Below the pieces are notes generated by a model, which was given only the letters and a program-made list of their open reading frames with translations, was not told the origin of the DNA and did no database searches. Below are positions 17,446 through 26,924 of a stretch of 64,000 nt of DNA, piece after piece. Origin of the DNA: Candidatus Brocadia pituitae (GTDB lineage Bacteria; Planctomycetota; Brocadiia; Brocadiales; Brocadiaceae); the NCBI GenBank assembly GCA_017347445.1, contig AP021856.1:1558613-1622612 (forward strand). The letters run 5' to 3'. How positions within the stretch are numbered: position 1 is the first letter of the stretch; every line of letters begins with the position of its first letter. The position numbers and the translations under genes were made by a program.

Positions 17446-17713
17446 AAGACTTTAGCTCCAGGTGTCCAACACATGAAACACTGAAATAATATATTGCTCC
17501 GGTGAAGCTTAAGATAGGGGTATTACAAATTTCATACTCTTCATAAATATAACTCGTTGATTTTATCTTAATTCCTCTAATGCGTATGTGGTAATTACCA
17601 CTGCAGTGCGACACGTTAATTATACACCACTCCCTCATGTATGCTAAGCTATCCTCCATAAAGTGTATGAGGACTACATGGGTTAGTCAACCGAAGACTG
17701 CAAGCTTGTAATT

Positions 17714-18336
17714 CGAGGGTTTTAAATTGTGACTCTGAATAGGGGTTGTCGTTACTGACGTAAGGACGAGAATGGCTTTTTGTTATTCCCAGATCAGACA
17801 GAAGAAACGCCACGGGCTTGGATGTCATACGTGATCCACGATCAGCGTGGATCACCAGTTGTTCAGGCTTGATAGCCTTTTTTTACAGCTGTCAGCGATA
17901 AGCCGTTGTGCCAATATAGCCTGTTCACGGTGCGCAACCATCCATCCGACGACATAACGGCTGAAGATGTCGAGAATGACATAGAGATAGAAATAGGTCC
18001 ACTTTGCAGGTCCGCTGAGTTTTGTAATATCCCATGACCATACCTGACTAGAAGCCGTTGCCAGGAGCTCCGGTTTCTGGTAATTGGGTCTGAGCACCTG
18101 GTTTCTTATTTCCCGTACTTCACCATGTTTTGTAAGGATACGATACATGGTTATCGGAGAACACCGGTAGATTCCTTCATCAAGCAAAGTTGCATAAATC
18201 TCATGCTCCTTCCGTTTCCACAGACAGATTATCTGGTTTCAGACTTATTGTATTACTATTTTTCATAATTTTTTTCCTTTACGCCCTACACTAAACTCTA
18301 TGGGGTAAAGTGTCCAACTATTATTGACACAGAGGG
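17714..18336 (-). mobile_element. Truncated and internally deleted IS3-family copy
   Basis: This segment matches the full IS3 element at 61001-62611 in three ways: the orfB catalytic region (broken by a frame change near 17853), then a junction near 18206 that skips the start of orfB and nearly all of orfA, then the right terminal 120 bp including CTCTATGGGGTAAAGTGTCC and the outer CAGAGGG. The left end of the element is missing. The deletion removes about 640 bp relative to the full copy. It cannot encode a working transposase. It is useful because its right boundary fixes the end of the intact element. Confidence 0.85.
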
Positions 18337-18384
18337 TGGGCGGATCAGAAAATCAGGTGCATTTCTTTATTAATAAGGTGAAAA

Positions 18385-18727
18385 ACCACGCGCTGTGGGC
18401 GTGGTCAGAGTTCCAAGGCTTTGCCAGTAAAACGACTCATTGTTACAATCTGAGTTGAGTTGTCCCCACAACATCAACAAAGGAGTAACAAATGGGCCGA
18501 TTTCGCAAATTATCGCATACGATATGGCATTGTCAACATCATATTCTTTGGACACCAAAATATCGTTTCAGGATACTTACCGGTCAAGTAGCAGAAGAAG
18601 TAAGTGTATCAGAGCATTTTCTGAGCAAAAAGGCTGTGAAGTTGTGGAGTTAAATGTGCACATTGACCACGTTCATCTGCTTGTCTAGGAATTACGGATT
18701 TCCACAAGAATCTCCCGGAATTCCGGG
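18385..18727 (+). pseudogene. IS200/IS605-type TnpA remnant with end hairpins
   Basis: A hairpin ACCACGCGCTGTGGGCGTGGT (stem of 7, 18385-18405) is typical of the left end of IS200/IS605 elements. An AGGAG element and ATG at 18492 open MGRFRKLSHTIWHCQHHILW, the start of a Y1 (HUH) transposase. A frame change near 18595 is needed to continue with KCIRAFSEQKGCEVVELNV and IDHVHLLV, which includes the HUH-like H-x-H motif, and a stop follows at once. The catalytic Tyr region is absent. A 14-bp perfect palindrome CCCGGAATTCCGGG (18714-18727) may be the right-end hairpin. I see nothing else in 18728-18930. Confidence 0.75.
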
Positions 18728-18930
18728 GTGTCAGTGTATACAACTAATACCCTGTATAACCAATTGATCTAATGGCTTTCGAATGTCTTTTGATTTCGTT
18801 TGTAATAAACTCACGCTAGGTATCAGAGCCAAAAGCCAGACAAAAGATAAAACAAGACTTGAAATTAATGGATTGGTTTCGGTAATATCGTATATATTTC
18901 ATAATCACCATTGTAAGTCTGGAGATACAA

Positions 18931-20049
18931 ATGTATGAGATCGTTAAACAGTCTGGTATTACGGAATCCATGTGGCAGGAGTCTCTGGAAAGACATGATG
19001 TTATCAGAGAAGAATTCGATGGCATTCATTTTTTCAGGGTAACAAAAAAGGTTGGTGCCTTGGGAAAAGGATCTATTGTTACCGAGAATGGGATCATTTT
19101 TGGTTTTCCCAGTATAGCGAGAATAGTACATTTGGAAAATGGTGTTCGTAAAGCCTATACACAGCCTTTTTATGTTGAAGAGAAAGTTGACGGTTACAAT
19201 GTCAGGGTAGTGCGTATTCATGACCGCGTGCTGGTTTTTTCCCGCGGTGCGTATGTATGCCCGTTTTCTACAGACCGGATTGAGGATTTTTTAGAAGTAA
19301 AAAAAATATTTGACGATATTCCGGGACTGATCGTTTGTGGTGAATTTGCCGGGCCAGAGAATCCTTATAACATTGCATACCCGCCTTATGTAAAGGAAGA
19401 CGTCAGGTTTTTTGCCTTTGATTTAATGTTGATCAATCAATCTCATGCAATCTCTGTTAATGAACGGTACAAGATCTTCGATCGCTATTGTATACCCGTA
19501 GTGAAGAGGTTTGGGCAGTTTTCAGCATCGGATGTTTCGGGCCTGAAAAAGATTGTCAAAGAGGTGGACGCGGCAGGGGGTGAAGGGGTAGTAATGAAAC
19601 CGACCCATCCTGCGGAAAAGATTTTAAAGTATGTGACACTCGGCTCTTGTTTGCGTGATATTAACGTTACTGCCCCTTTGATGACGGAAATGGCATCCGA
19701 ATTTTTTATTCACCGGATTATTCGTGCAGCGATGTTTATTCATGAACAGATGCACGTATTGCAACCAGAAGTTTTTCCGCAGCTGGGTGAGGCATTGCTA
19801 AAACCTGTCTATGAAAGTGTTGTGAAGGCCGCACGGAATGAAGTCATTGAAGAAAAATTTCTGCTCAGGTTTCGGGAAGAGAGAAATATCCAGCGTATGA
19901 TAGAGCATCTTCATAGATGTAAAGTAAAGTTCGAGGTGTTATCGAAAAATTACTTAGGAAATTACTGGCATGTCAAGTTTGCCAGAAAGTGTTATGCTTC
20001 TTATGAAATACTTCAAAAACATCTGCAGGGTGCACCTCATGTGGATTAA
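18931..20049 (+). CDS. ATP-dependent RNA ligase, Rnl3 (archaeal Pab1020/MthRnl) type
   Basis: The 372-residue protein belongs to the homodimeric archaeal-type RNA ligases. Nucleotidyltransferase motif I is EEKVDGYNVR, with the adenylated Lys near residue 76. Motif III is in IVCGEFAGPENPY, motif IIIa in VRFFAFDLML, motif IV is GEGVVMKP and motif V is ILKYVT. A helical C-terminal domain follows, as in Pab1020. The enzyme joins 5'-phosphate and 3'-OH RNA ends, and circularises RNA in vitro in studied members. A GGAG element lies 6 bases before the ATG. The gene faces the PIN-type RNA ligase partner gene across 122 bp, a pairing seen in archaea and some bacteria. Confidence 0.88.
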   Translation: MYEIVKQSGITESMWQESLERHDVIREEFDGIHFFRVTKKVGALGKGSIVTENGIIFGFPSIARIVHLENGVRKAYTQPFYVEEKVDGYNVRVVRIHDRVLVFSRGAYVCPFSTDRIEDFLEVKKIFDDIPGLIVCGEFAGPENPYNIAYPPYVKEDVRFFAFDLMLINQSHAISVNERYKIFDRYCIPVVKRFGQFSASDVSGLKKIVKEVDAAGGEGVVMKPTHPAEKILKYVTLGSCLRDINVTAPLMTEMASEFFIHRIIRAAMFIHEQMHVLQPEVFPQLGEALLKPVYESVVKAARNEVIEEKFLLRFREERNIQRMIEHLHRCKVKFEVLSKNYLGNYWHVKFARKCYASYEILQKHLQGAPHVD

Positions 20050-20171
20050 TTTTACTTTTGATCGCAAAGTTCATGTCAATAATAAGGAAGAGCTTAGCGG
20101 GTGTTCATGGCAAAGAGGTGAACCAACTGCCGCAGGACAAGCGAAGATGACAGAATATCTTCACGGAAGAT

Positions 20172-20888
20172 TTATTTCATCTCCTGCGTCAGCTTGTCAA
20201 GCACACCGCGCAATATACGGGGATCGAGGTAACGGATACCAAGCTTGTCTGCCCATTTAACGATACCGGTATCGGCCGTTACCAGGATGCCATCAAGTTC
20301 CTTAGCCAGGAGAATCAGATCAACGTCCTCCTTGCTGTCAATAATTCCTTCTCTCAGGGCAGAACGATATTTTTTTCTCAGATCAGCAATAGCGGCAGCC
20401 TCTAACGTTTCTGATTCAGTTTTGTAGGGAATTTCTTCTGTCATCCGCACGTCCGGAAAAAGAAAAACTGATTTTTCGCGTGATGCCTTTCGCCTCCGTT
20501 CCATCGCTTCTGATGTCTTTAAACCCTTATCAATCTTTTTCCTTACGGCTTCTTCAGCTACCCGCAACCCCTTGTCTATTCTGTGGCGTACATCCTCAAT
20601 AAGCTCGTATAGCAAAAAAGCCGGGACGGAAAGTTCATACCGCTTTGGAGGTTTTTGGATAATACGAATTTGAAGCTCGGGAGGGATATCCTTTGGTTCA
20701 ATAAAATTGAGTAATTCCAGGTAAATCGATGGAGGCATATAAAAAGATGTTCCTTCCAATTTGCCGACGATCTCCAGGAATGTATGTAACGCCTCTGTTG
20801 GATTTAAACCAAACGAATGATACACGTCCGGATTAGTAAAAATACTCGTATCGATAATAATTCGTCCGTGTTTAATATCTTTTTCCAT
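20172..20888 (-). CDS. RNA ligase partner protein (PIN-like domain)
   Basis: The frame stays open to 20939, but the ATG at 20888 ([17 protein letters not shown]) follows an AAAGG element by 6 bases and leaves a 10-bp gap to the upstream gene, so it is preferred. The 238 residues form a PIN-like nuclease fold: IIIDTSIF at the start, an acidic [16 protein letters not shown] segment and [15 protein letters not shown] near the end supply the four expected acidic residues. Between them is a charged helical insert (residues about 90-150). This matches the RNA ligase partner family that accompanies Rnl3 ligases. A role as the nuclease that creates ends for the ligase is inference. Confidence 0.82.
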   Translation of the reverse strand: MEKDIKHGRIIIDTSIFTNPDVYHSFGLNPTEALHTFLEIVGKLEGTSFYMPPSIYLELLNFIEPKDIPPELQIRIIQKPPKRYELSVPAFLLYELIEDVRHRIDKGLRVAEEAVRKKIDKGLKTSEAMERRRKASREKSVFLFPDVRMTEEIPYKTESETLEAAAIADLRKKYRSALREGIIDSKEDVDLILLAKELDGILVTADTGIVKWADKLGIRYLDPRILRGVLDKLTQEMK

Positions 20889-20898
20889 AAAAAGCCTT

Positions 20899-22143
20899 TC
20901 AGTTGGATAGGGATTTTCTCTCTTTTTTGGTAAGCTCAAAAACTCTTCGAAAGAGTTGTTCTTCTGCCGAAGTCATTTCTTTGCCCCGTCTTTTCATCGC
21001 GATCTTTGCCACAAGCAATGCCTTTTCCATATTGTAGACCACCATGCCATGGTTTGAGTGCCACGTAAAAGAAGGTAAATATTTCGGAAGGTAGGAAGTG
21101 CTTATAAGGTTACAGGCAAAACCTATGATACTTCCCGTCATGATCGTCGTATGAATGGCAGTTTTCGTATGATCTCCCATTGCCATACCCAGAAACATGT
21201 GATTGGTATCCACAAGATCATCTTCCATTTCAACCTTTATATTCCCATAGGTGTTAAGAAGGTTGCTGTTTACCGTATTTGCTCCGATATTAACCCATGA
21301 GCCAACGTAGGAATCACCGATGAATCCGTCATGTTGCTTGTTGGTGTAGCTGTGAAAAATAGTATTGACAATTTCTCCTCCGACCTTGCAAGCCTCGCCA
21401 ATATTTGAACCTTCCCGTACCCTTGTTTGAGATTGAACGACAGTATGATCACCAATGAAAACGGGTCCCTCAACGGTAGTGTTCGGGGCAATGGTAACAT
21501 GTCTTCCCACATAAATAGGTCCTTCTTCCGCATCAAATACGCACCCGGGTTTAATACGGCTATCTTCACCGATAGATATCTGACCTTCATTCACAAAGTA
21601 AACACCGTCATAGACTTTTCCTAAAATTGTTCCCTTTTTGACAAATAACAGATAATCCTTTTCTATTTGGGACTTATTGTATTTAATAAGATCCCAAAAA
21701 TAATGGATAACGGGCGCATGGATATTACGTGACCGAACAGAACCTTGTAAGATCCTAACGGGGTCATCTGAGAGAAACATTTCCGGCGACAGTTTTTTTG
21801 CGTTTTTTCCCGTAAGTCGGACATACACCAGGGTGTTATCTTGAATTCCAATTTCCTCAGGACCTTCTGTTGAAATAGGGAAAGAGAGAAGTTGTCGGCC
21901 ATTTAAAAAAAGGCAAGTATCGTCTGTTGTATGCAGGCTATTAATGCGATAGGAATACCGTTCATGCATGACGTCAGATAGATAATTTCTGCAGAAAAGA
22001 GTAATTGTGGCATGAGGATACTGTCTGATAGCCCTTTCCAAGGCGGAAAACAGCCCGCATCGAAGCTCAAAGACTGCTCGTGCATGTACGAGAGGGAGTA
22101 GCTTTGCATATTGGTTATCTTCAAATACATAAACATATTGCAT
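20899..22143 (-). CDS. GlmU-family putative sugar nucleotidyltransferase / acetyltransferase
   Basis: The ATG at 22143 (MQYVYVFED) is preferred because GGTGG lies 8 bases upstream; a GTG at 22155 adds four residues. The N-terminal ~170 residues resemble the variant GlmU family common in Bacteroidetes: [16 protein letters not shown], and later NGRQL. The C-terminal half is a left-handed beta-helix of hexapeptide repeats, for example [26 protein letters not shown], with [20 protein letters not shown] near residue 290. Expected products would be UDP-GlcNAc precursors for the envelope. The canonical GxGTRM pyrophosphorylase motif is not seen. The RNA ligase partner gene follows after 10 bp. Confidence 0.8.
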   Translation of the reverse strand: MQYVYVFEDNQYAKLLPLVHARAVFELRCGLFSALERAIRQYPHATITLFCRNYLSDVMHERYSYRINSLHTTDDTCLFLNGRQLLSFPISTEGPEEIGIQDNTLVYVRLTGKNAKKLSPEMFLSDDPVRILQGSVRSRNIHAPVIHYFWDLIKYNKSQIEKDYLLFVKKGTILGKVYDGVYFVNEGQISIGEDSRIKPGCVFDAEEGPIYVGRHVTIAPNTTVEGPVFIGDHTVVQSQTRVREGSNIGEACKVGGEIVNTIFHSYTNKQHDGFIGDSYVGSWVNIGANTVNSNLLNTYGNIKVEMEDDLVDTNHMFLGMAMGDHTKTAIHTTIMTGSIIGFACNLISTSYLPKYLPSFTWHSNHGMVVYNMEKALLVAKIAMKRRGKEMTSAEEQLFRRVFELTKKERKSLSN

Positions 22144-22356
22144 CTGAAAATCCACCTTTCCTCATCAACAAAAAAATTTTTTGCACCTACGTCTGTGTGA
22201 CGGTAGCATACTGAGCCTTATAATTTTTGTCAAGGTAATACGTCTATATTATTTCACAATAGTGCATCTTTTTTGACTTTTTACCATACTGTTGAACCAG
22301 CAATTGAAACCAACGGCAAGTAAATATGCGTAATATAAAATAAATTTTTTATAGCC

Positions 22357-22385
22357 TTGACATTAAATGAGTTACATAATAGAAT
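22357..22385 (+). promoter_or_regulatory. Candidate sigma-70 promoter in divergent intergenic region
   Basis: TTGACA (22357-22362) and TAGAAT (22380-22385) are separated by 17 bases, reading toward the hotdog-domain gene about 240 bp downstream. The surrounding gap (22144-22628) is AT-rich and contains the run ATAAATTTTT three times (near 22340, 22405 and 22460), which may give curved DNA. No terminator or small gene is visible there. Confidence 0.4.
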
Positions 22386-22628
22386 CAAGGCCATTTAGAT
22401 GGGATAAATTTTTCTTGATTGTTGTGTTTGCTAGACAAAGACATTATCAAATACAGAATAAATTTTTTATTTAACAAATTCTGATTTGTCCTATTAAATT
22501 TTAGCGATACTAACCGAACATAATGTTGAAATAAGTAAGCGAAAAAAGAGTTATAGGTAAATTAGTTGTTTTTTATCATTTTTATGTCTTTTATTACAAA
22601 GTGATTATTATTTTATCCGGTATTATTT

Positions 22629-23606
22629 ATGACACGAGCAGAAACACCAATATTTGCTATCCCGCTTAAGCGGATTGACGGTTTTTTGGCTGATAAAATT
22701 TGTTTTCGAGATGCAAAGGCGCGAACACCTCATCCTGGCTTAGTAATTGAAATTGGTGTTCATAACGAACGACGCTTATTGGTATGGGATAAATTTTTAA
22801 TCAAGCATGAGTATACGATCTCTAAACAGCACGGTGAATGCTTTGTAGATGTCACGAACGATAGTAATCTCATTCATAGAAAAGGAAACATTGTTCCTGG
22901 TGCAATGACCGTTTCTAAGATTATTCTCCCATTGGAAATCATTTTCTCGGAACTGGAAATATCCTCGGTAAATATAAAATTTACCGGTTCGGCTTACTAT
23001 AGCGAAAGGACATGCAATCTGTTTTTGTGGCAGTTTGTAAGCAATGATTATATTCAAATTGAAGTAAAGACATATCAACATGACAGGACAATTGCCACGA
23101 CTATTATCTTAGGGAGATTGAAAACTGCTGGTAGGCAGGTTAAAGAAATAGATGAATCGACGGTAAATAAAAAATGTTTAGCAAGGGTGCAAACCTATTT
23201 TGAGACCTTGGGAATTCGAAGTGATTTTTATTTACAGAAAGAGGGATACAAGGATTATACGTATCCTCTGGCATTTATTGCCTCATTACCATCAGCAGAA
23301 ATTGTTAATCAACTGTCCGGACAGGGCGGTATGATCAATATATTACGTATGGATTTTGGCAGTTACGAAAGAATTCCTATTACGGGCGATAAAGGTCCGG
23401 AAGTGAAGCTTGCAAGAGCGAAGAAACGAAATACTTTTAATAAGATTATGGCCGAGATTGCCGAAGGGCTTGTTACGTATTATCGAGGTCTTGCCATCGT
23501 AAATCCTATTGCCAAATTCCACAATTCAAAAGAACCGGTTATGGACGTAATTAACAAACTGATCAATACCGATCCCAAGGATAAAGAATTTATAACGCCT
23601 ACCTGA
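22629..23606 (+). CDS. Hotdog-fold (MaoC/FabZ-like) domain protein, unknown function
   Basis: The 325-residue protein has no signal peptide or membrane helix. Residues about 60-130 look like a hotdog-fold thioester dehydratase or hydratase: FVDVTNDSNLIHRKGNIVPGAMTVSKII resembles the D-x-N-x-x-H ... G-x-(V/I)-x-P-G-M motif of MaoC-type enzymes, with Asp-Asn-His as candidate active-site residues. The second half (LRMDFGSYERIPIT and later) could be a second, more diverged hotdog. It would then act on acyl thioesters, but no fatty-acid gene is adjacent. It is monocistronic, with a candidate promoter upstream. Confidence 0.55.
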   Translation: MTRAETPIFAIPLKRIDGFLADKICFRDAKARTPHPGLVIEIGVHNERRLLVWDKFLIKHEYTISKQHGECFVDVTNDSNLIHRKGNIVPGAMTVSKIILPLEIIFSELEISSVNIKFTGSAYYSERTCNLFLWQFVSNDYIQIEVKTYQHDRTIATTIILGRLKTAGRQVKEIDESTVNKKCLARVQTYFETLGIRSDFYLQKEGYKDYTYPLAFIASLPSAEIVNQLSGQGGMINILRMDFGSYERIPITGDKGPEVKLARAKKRNTFNKIMAEIAEGLVTYYRGLAIVNPIAKFHNSKEPVMDVINKLINTDPKDKEFITPT

Positions 23607-23700
23607 TTGTCGTATGCACACTCCGGCCTGAAGCTTATTTCTCATTTCTGCACATTAGAAAAAGATATTTCAATAGTCTTTATAATTCCTGAACTAAACC

Positions 23701-23828
23701 ACCCGCTATACGGGTGAGAATTGCAAAAGCTAAGGCGGTGTCAATAAATAAAGGCATCAAGTCTATGTCTGGCTAAGGCCAAATGGCTATGTTTTCTGAC
23801 AACAGTTGTAACCATTATTTATTGACAC
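23701..23828. repeat. Small fold-back sequence with 13-bp perfect arms and adjacent hairpin
   Basis: GTGTCAATAAATA (23738-23750) and its perfect inverse TATTTATTGACAC (23816-23828) enclose about 65 bp. Just upstream is the hairpin ACCCGCTATACGGGT (23701-23715), similar in form to IS200/IS605 end hairpins. Together they may be the remains of small mobile elements. The rest of the gap 23607-23904 shows nothing recognisable. Confidence 0.5.
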
Positions 23829-23904
23829 TTCCTAAACTGCAGTATTTAACAATTTAATACGATAAAACATCGAAGAGGTCATATAGTCAAAAGAATCTGT
23901 TCGT

Positions 23905-24510
23905 ATGAAACGATATTGTAAACAAGTATCAAAAAAGAATAAAAAAGAGATACAAGGCGAAATGGAAGAGGCGGGAAAACAGTATACTGAGACAGGACGA
24001 GCATCCAGGGTGTATAAAGACTTTTTCTATAAAACGGTGAAGCGTTGGTCCCTGGAACGTCGGGTCGTGGGCAAGGCGGAACCTTGAGAGAAGGGGCCAA
24101 ATCCCCGGTTTGTAGTAACATCACTAAAATCGGAGGAGAGAGACGCCAGGAGTCTTTACGAGCAAGAGTATTGTGCACGTGGGGAGATGGAAAACAGGAT
24201 CAAGGAACAGCAGTTGCATTTGTTTGCCGACCGGACAAGCACAGAGACGATGCGTGCCAATCAACTGAGGCTGTGGTTCTCGTCGGTGGCGTATGTATTA
24301 CTCAACGAATTAAGACGGATAGGGCTTTGTTCCACAGAATTCTCACAGGCACAGTGCAACACAATCCGCACAAAACTGCTCAAGATTGGCGCACAGGTAA
24401 AGGTGAGCGTAAGGAGAATAGCCGTTTGCCTGTCCAGCGCTTATCCCTATAAAGAAATCTTTCGGCTTGCTTTTCAAAACATTCGCAAAGCGTATCCAAT
24501 GCTCTGCTGA
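23905..24510 (+). pseudogene. IS1380-family transposase remnant (C-terminal part)
   Basis: The frame reads YKDFFYKTVKRWSLERRVVGKAE, a TGA at 24085-24087, then PNPRFVVTSL, SLYEQEYCARGEMENRIKEQ, ADRTSTETMRANQLRLW and AYVLLNELRRIGL. These are the characteristic C-terminal blocks of IS1380 transposases, including the Glu of YCARGEMENRIKE. The internal stop, local frame disturbance around it and absence of the N-terminal half make it a pseudogene. No inverted repeats were identified. The overlapping ORF at 24045-24452 is a shadow in another frame. Confidence 0.82.
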
Positions 24511-24709
24511 GGTTCAGAAAAAATTTACCCGTGTAGTAGGTTGCTAAGCCGAAGGGGAGTGCTACGCCCAAAATATGCCTTTTTGCGGTATGTCCCGGTG
24601 ATAGTATCAGTGAAATCATGAAACTATTCATTTTTATTGCAGAACAACCGAAAAATCTGTCCGATAAAGCAACCTTGTAACGCATCCTGAGACCTTTTGA
24701 TATCACCAA

Positions 24710-25044
24710 TTACCCTCCGTGAGAAATGCGGGCTAAGTCTCCATCAATCTGTAATGGTTCCGCACACCTTTCGAATTCCTTGAAAGTACGGCCACTTAAT
24801 GATACACATACCACCAAATCCCAAGAGAATCTCCTGATCCCTTCTATGATATCCCGGTAAACTTCTCATCGGTAAGTGGGTTCGCCAGTTTTTTCATCTC
24901 GTGCATGAAGATGAACCATACTAATACCAATCTCAACTGCTTCGTGTATCTGCTCTACAATCTCTGTAATACTTATAGGTACATGGGGGTAAGTTCCTTG
25001 GTTGGTATCATGCCAGTCGGTGTGAAATTAATGATCAGATTCAT
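24710..25044 (-). pseudogene. Decayed beta-keto acid cleavage enzyme (BKACE, DUF849) fragment
   Basis: Read on the minus strand from the ATG at 25044, the translation gives MNLIINFTPTGMIPTKE. A one-base frame change leads to HVPISITEIVEQIHEAVEI and MVHLHARDEKTGEPTYR, an in-frame stop, then EVYRDIIEGI and LVVCVSLSGRTFKEFER. These are the first ~110 residues of a BKACE/DUF849 zinc enzyme (HLHARD is the metal-binding motif). The rest of the gene is missing. The flanks 24511-24709 and 25045-25534 contain no gene that I can support; the latter is the AT-rich leader of clpX. Confidence 0.8.
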
Positions 25045-25534
25045 GTAGTATACCCAAAAATAGTTAGTCTGGCAGAAAGCAGGATAGGGAACGAAAGCTG
25101 TATAAGACTGTTTTTTTGAGCAGAGCGAGGAATCTTTCCGATCATTGAATGACGGAATGAATCGATTCTCATTTGTTCAAAATGACAAACGTATGACTTT
25201 TCCTCCGGCGCTCAACAGACCCATGCATTATTGAAAGTATTCATATATAATCCATTCTTATTATGTCAAAAAAAAGACAATCAAATGTGTCTATCGGCAT
25301 TATAATATGGTATTTTAAAAAGATTTGCATAATATAAGATTGTTTGTTATTATTTTACCTTATCTTAGCGCTAAAAATATTATATGGTTCTACGCTTTAT
25401 TACCATACACACAACATATAGCATATTTTTGACAAAGAAGTGTGCTATATAGCGGTAACGGCGGTCAAGCGTCTAACCATAAAATATTATAAATATACTC
25501 TACCATCACCACAATTGATTGAGGCATAAATACT

Positions 25535-26776
25535 ATGGCAAAAAAAGCCGCGGGAGTAAAAAAAAGTTGTTCCTTTTGCGGAAAGAACTATGATGCGGTA
25601 AGCCGGTTGATTCAGGGCGATGAAGATATCTTTATCTGCAATGAATGTGTAGAAGCATGCCATATGCTGCTAAAAAAGGATCAAAAGAGTCCCCCGTCGA
25701 AACCTATCGGAAAAATACCCACCCCAGCGCAGATTAAACAACATTTAGATGAATACATAATAGGTCAGGATAAGGCAAAAAGGACGCTTGCCGTTGCCGT
25801 CTACAATCATTACAAACGATTAATCACAAGGGCCAGCAGTGAGGGAGTCGAAATAGAAAAAAGTAATATTTTGCTGATCGGTCCTACTGGTTCCGGAAAG
25901 ACACTTCTTGCACGCACCCTTGCCAAAATCCTTGACGTGCCTTTTACCATTGCTGACGCAACCACTCTTACCGAGGCCGGGTATGTAGGAGAAGATGTAG
26001 AAAATGTGCTTTTAGGCTTGTTAAGAAACGCAGATTTTAATCTCCAGCGTGCCCAGCAAGGCATTATTTATATTGACGAAATTGACAAGATCGCCAGGAA
26101 AAACACGAATCCCTCTATTACCCGGGATGTCTCCGGCGAAGGGGTACAACAGGCACTTCTGAAGATGCTGGAAGGGACGATATCAAACATTCCTCCTCAA
26201 GGCGGCAGGAAGCATCCGGAACAGCAGTATATCCAAATGGACACGCGAGATATTCTTTTTATCTGCGGTGGCACCTTTTCCGGGATAGACGAGATTGTCC
26301 GGCGGCGGATAGGAAAAACCAACATCGGATTTGATTCTCGGAAAGAGGACAAGCGGGAAGAATCCCTCGCTGACATTCTAAGCAAAATAGAAGTTGAGGA
26401 TATCATTGATTACGGAATGATTGTGGAGTTTGTCGGACGTCTGCCGATCATTGCGCCCCTCATGCCCCTGACAGAAGAAGACCTGATTAAGGTTATGACG
26501 GAGCCTAAAAATTCACTGGTCAAGCAGTATCAAAAATTCTTTGAGATGGAAGAAACAAGATTGGAATTTTCTCACGAGGCCTTAAAAGAGATCAGCAAAA
26601 AGGCCTTTGAAAAAAAGACGGGAGCGCGAGCGCTCCGGGCTATCTTTGAGAGCTTTATGCTGGACGCTATGTATCATTTACCTTCCCAAAAAGGTGACTC
26701 TTCTTTTTTAGTCACTCAGGAAGTTGTCAGCGGCAAAACACCGTTATTAGCCCAAAAATACAAAAAAACCGCTTAA
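25535..26776 (+). CDS. clpX: ATP-dependent Clp protease ATP-binding subunit ClpX
   Basis: ClpX is the AAA+ unfoldase that feeds substrates into ClpP. The 413-residue protein starts with the C4 zinc-binding domain (CSFCGKN ... [10 protein letters not shown]). The AAA+ module follows, with Walker A GPTGSGKT near residue 113, Walker [12 protein letters not shown], the pore loop GYVG and the sensor-2 region [13 protein letters not shown]. All expected motifs are present and the length is typical. It stands alone here, without clpP or tig next to it. A 490-bp AT-rich gap precedes it and a palindromic MITE-like repeat begins 6 bp after its stop, possibly serving as its terminator. Confidence 0.97.
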   Translation: MAKKAAGVKKSCSFCGKNYDAVSRLIQGDEDIFICNECVEACHMLLKKDQKSPPSKPIGKIPTPAQIKQHLDEYIIGQDKAKRTLAVAVYNHYKRLITRASSEGVEIEKSNILLIGPTGSGKTLLARTLAKILDVPFTIADATTLTEAGYVGEDVENVLLGLLRNADFNLQRAQQGIIYIDEIDKIARKNTNPSITRDVSGEGVQQALLKMLEGTISNIPPQGGRKHPEQQYIQMDTRDILFICGGTFSGIDEIVRRRIGKTNIGFDSRKEDKREESLADILSKIEVEDIIDYGMIVEFVGRLPIIAPLMPLTEEDLIKVMTEPKNSLVKQYQKFFEMEETRLEFSHEALKEISKKAFEKKTGARALRAIFESFMLDAMYHLPSQKGDSSFLVTQEVVSGKTPLLAQKYKKTA

Positions 26777-26781
26777 AAATT

Positions 26782-26920
26782 TTCGTAACAATCTAGTTTT
26801 TTGAAAAATTTCAACAATGACAACGGTATGCCGTTAGGTAGGGGCAGGTTTGAAACCTGCACCTACCGTAATGTCGATGATACATGGTTATTGTTTTTCA
26901 AAAAACTAAATTGTTACGAA
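26782..26920. repeat. MITE-like palindromic element with 27-bp terminal inverted repeats
   Basis: The left arm, 26782-26808 (starts TTCGTAACAATCTAG), and the inverse of the right arm, 26894-26920 (starts TTCGTAACAATTTAG), match at 26 of 27 positions. The centre holds a second hairpin, GGTAGG-GCAGGTTTGAAACCTGC-CCTACC, at about 26836-26867. The element exactly fills the gap between the clpX stop and the convergent gene's stop. It could terminate transcription from both sides. A single diverged arm is present at 48589-48615. Confidence 0.8.
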
Positions 26921-26924
26921 TTTT

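Noticed and set aside
17438-17659. 73-residue minus-strand ORF upstream of the flavoprotein gene
   Set aside because: No ribosome-binding site, unusual composition and overlap with the flavoprotein start; no recognisable family.
24045-24452. 135-residue plus-strand ORF within the IS1380 remnant
   Set aside because: Another frame of the transposase remnant; the true frame keeps IS1380 motifs on both sides of the TGA.
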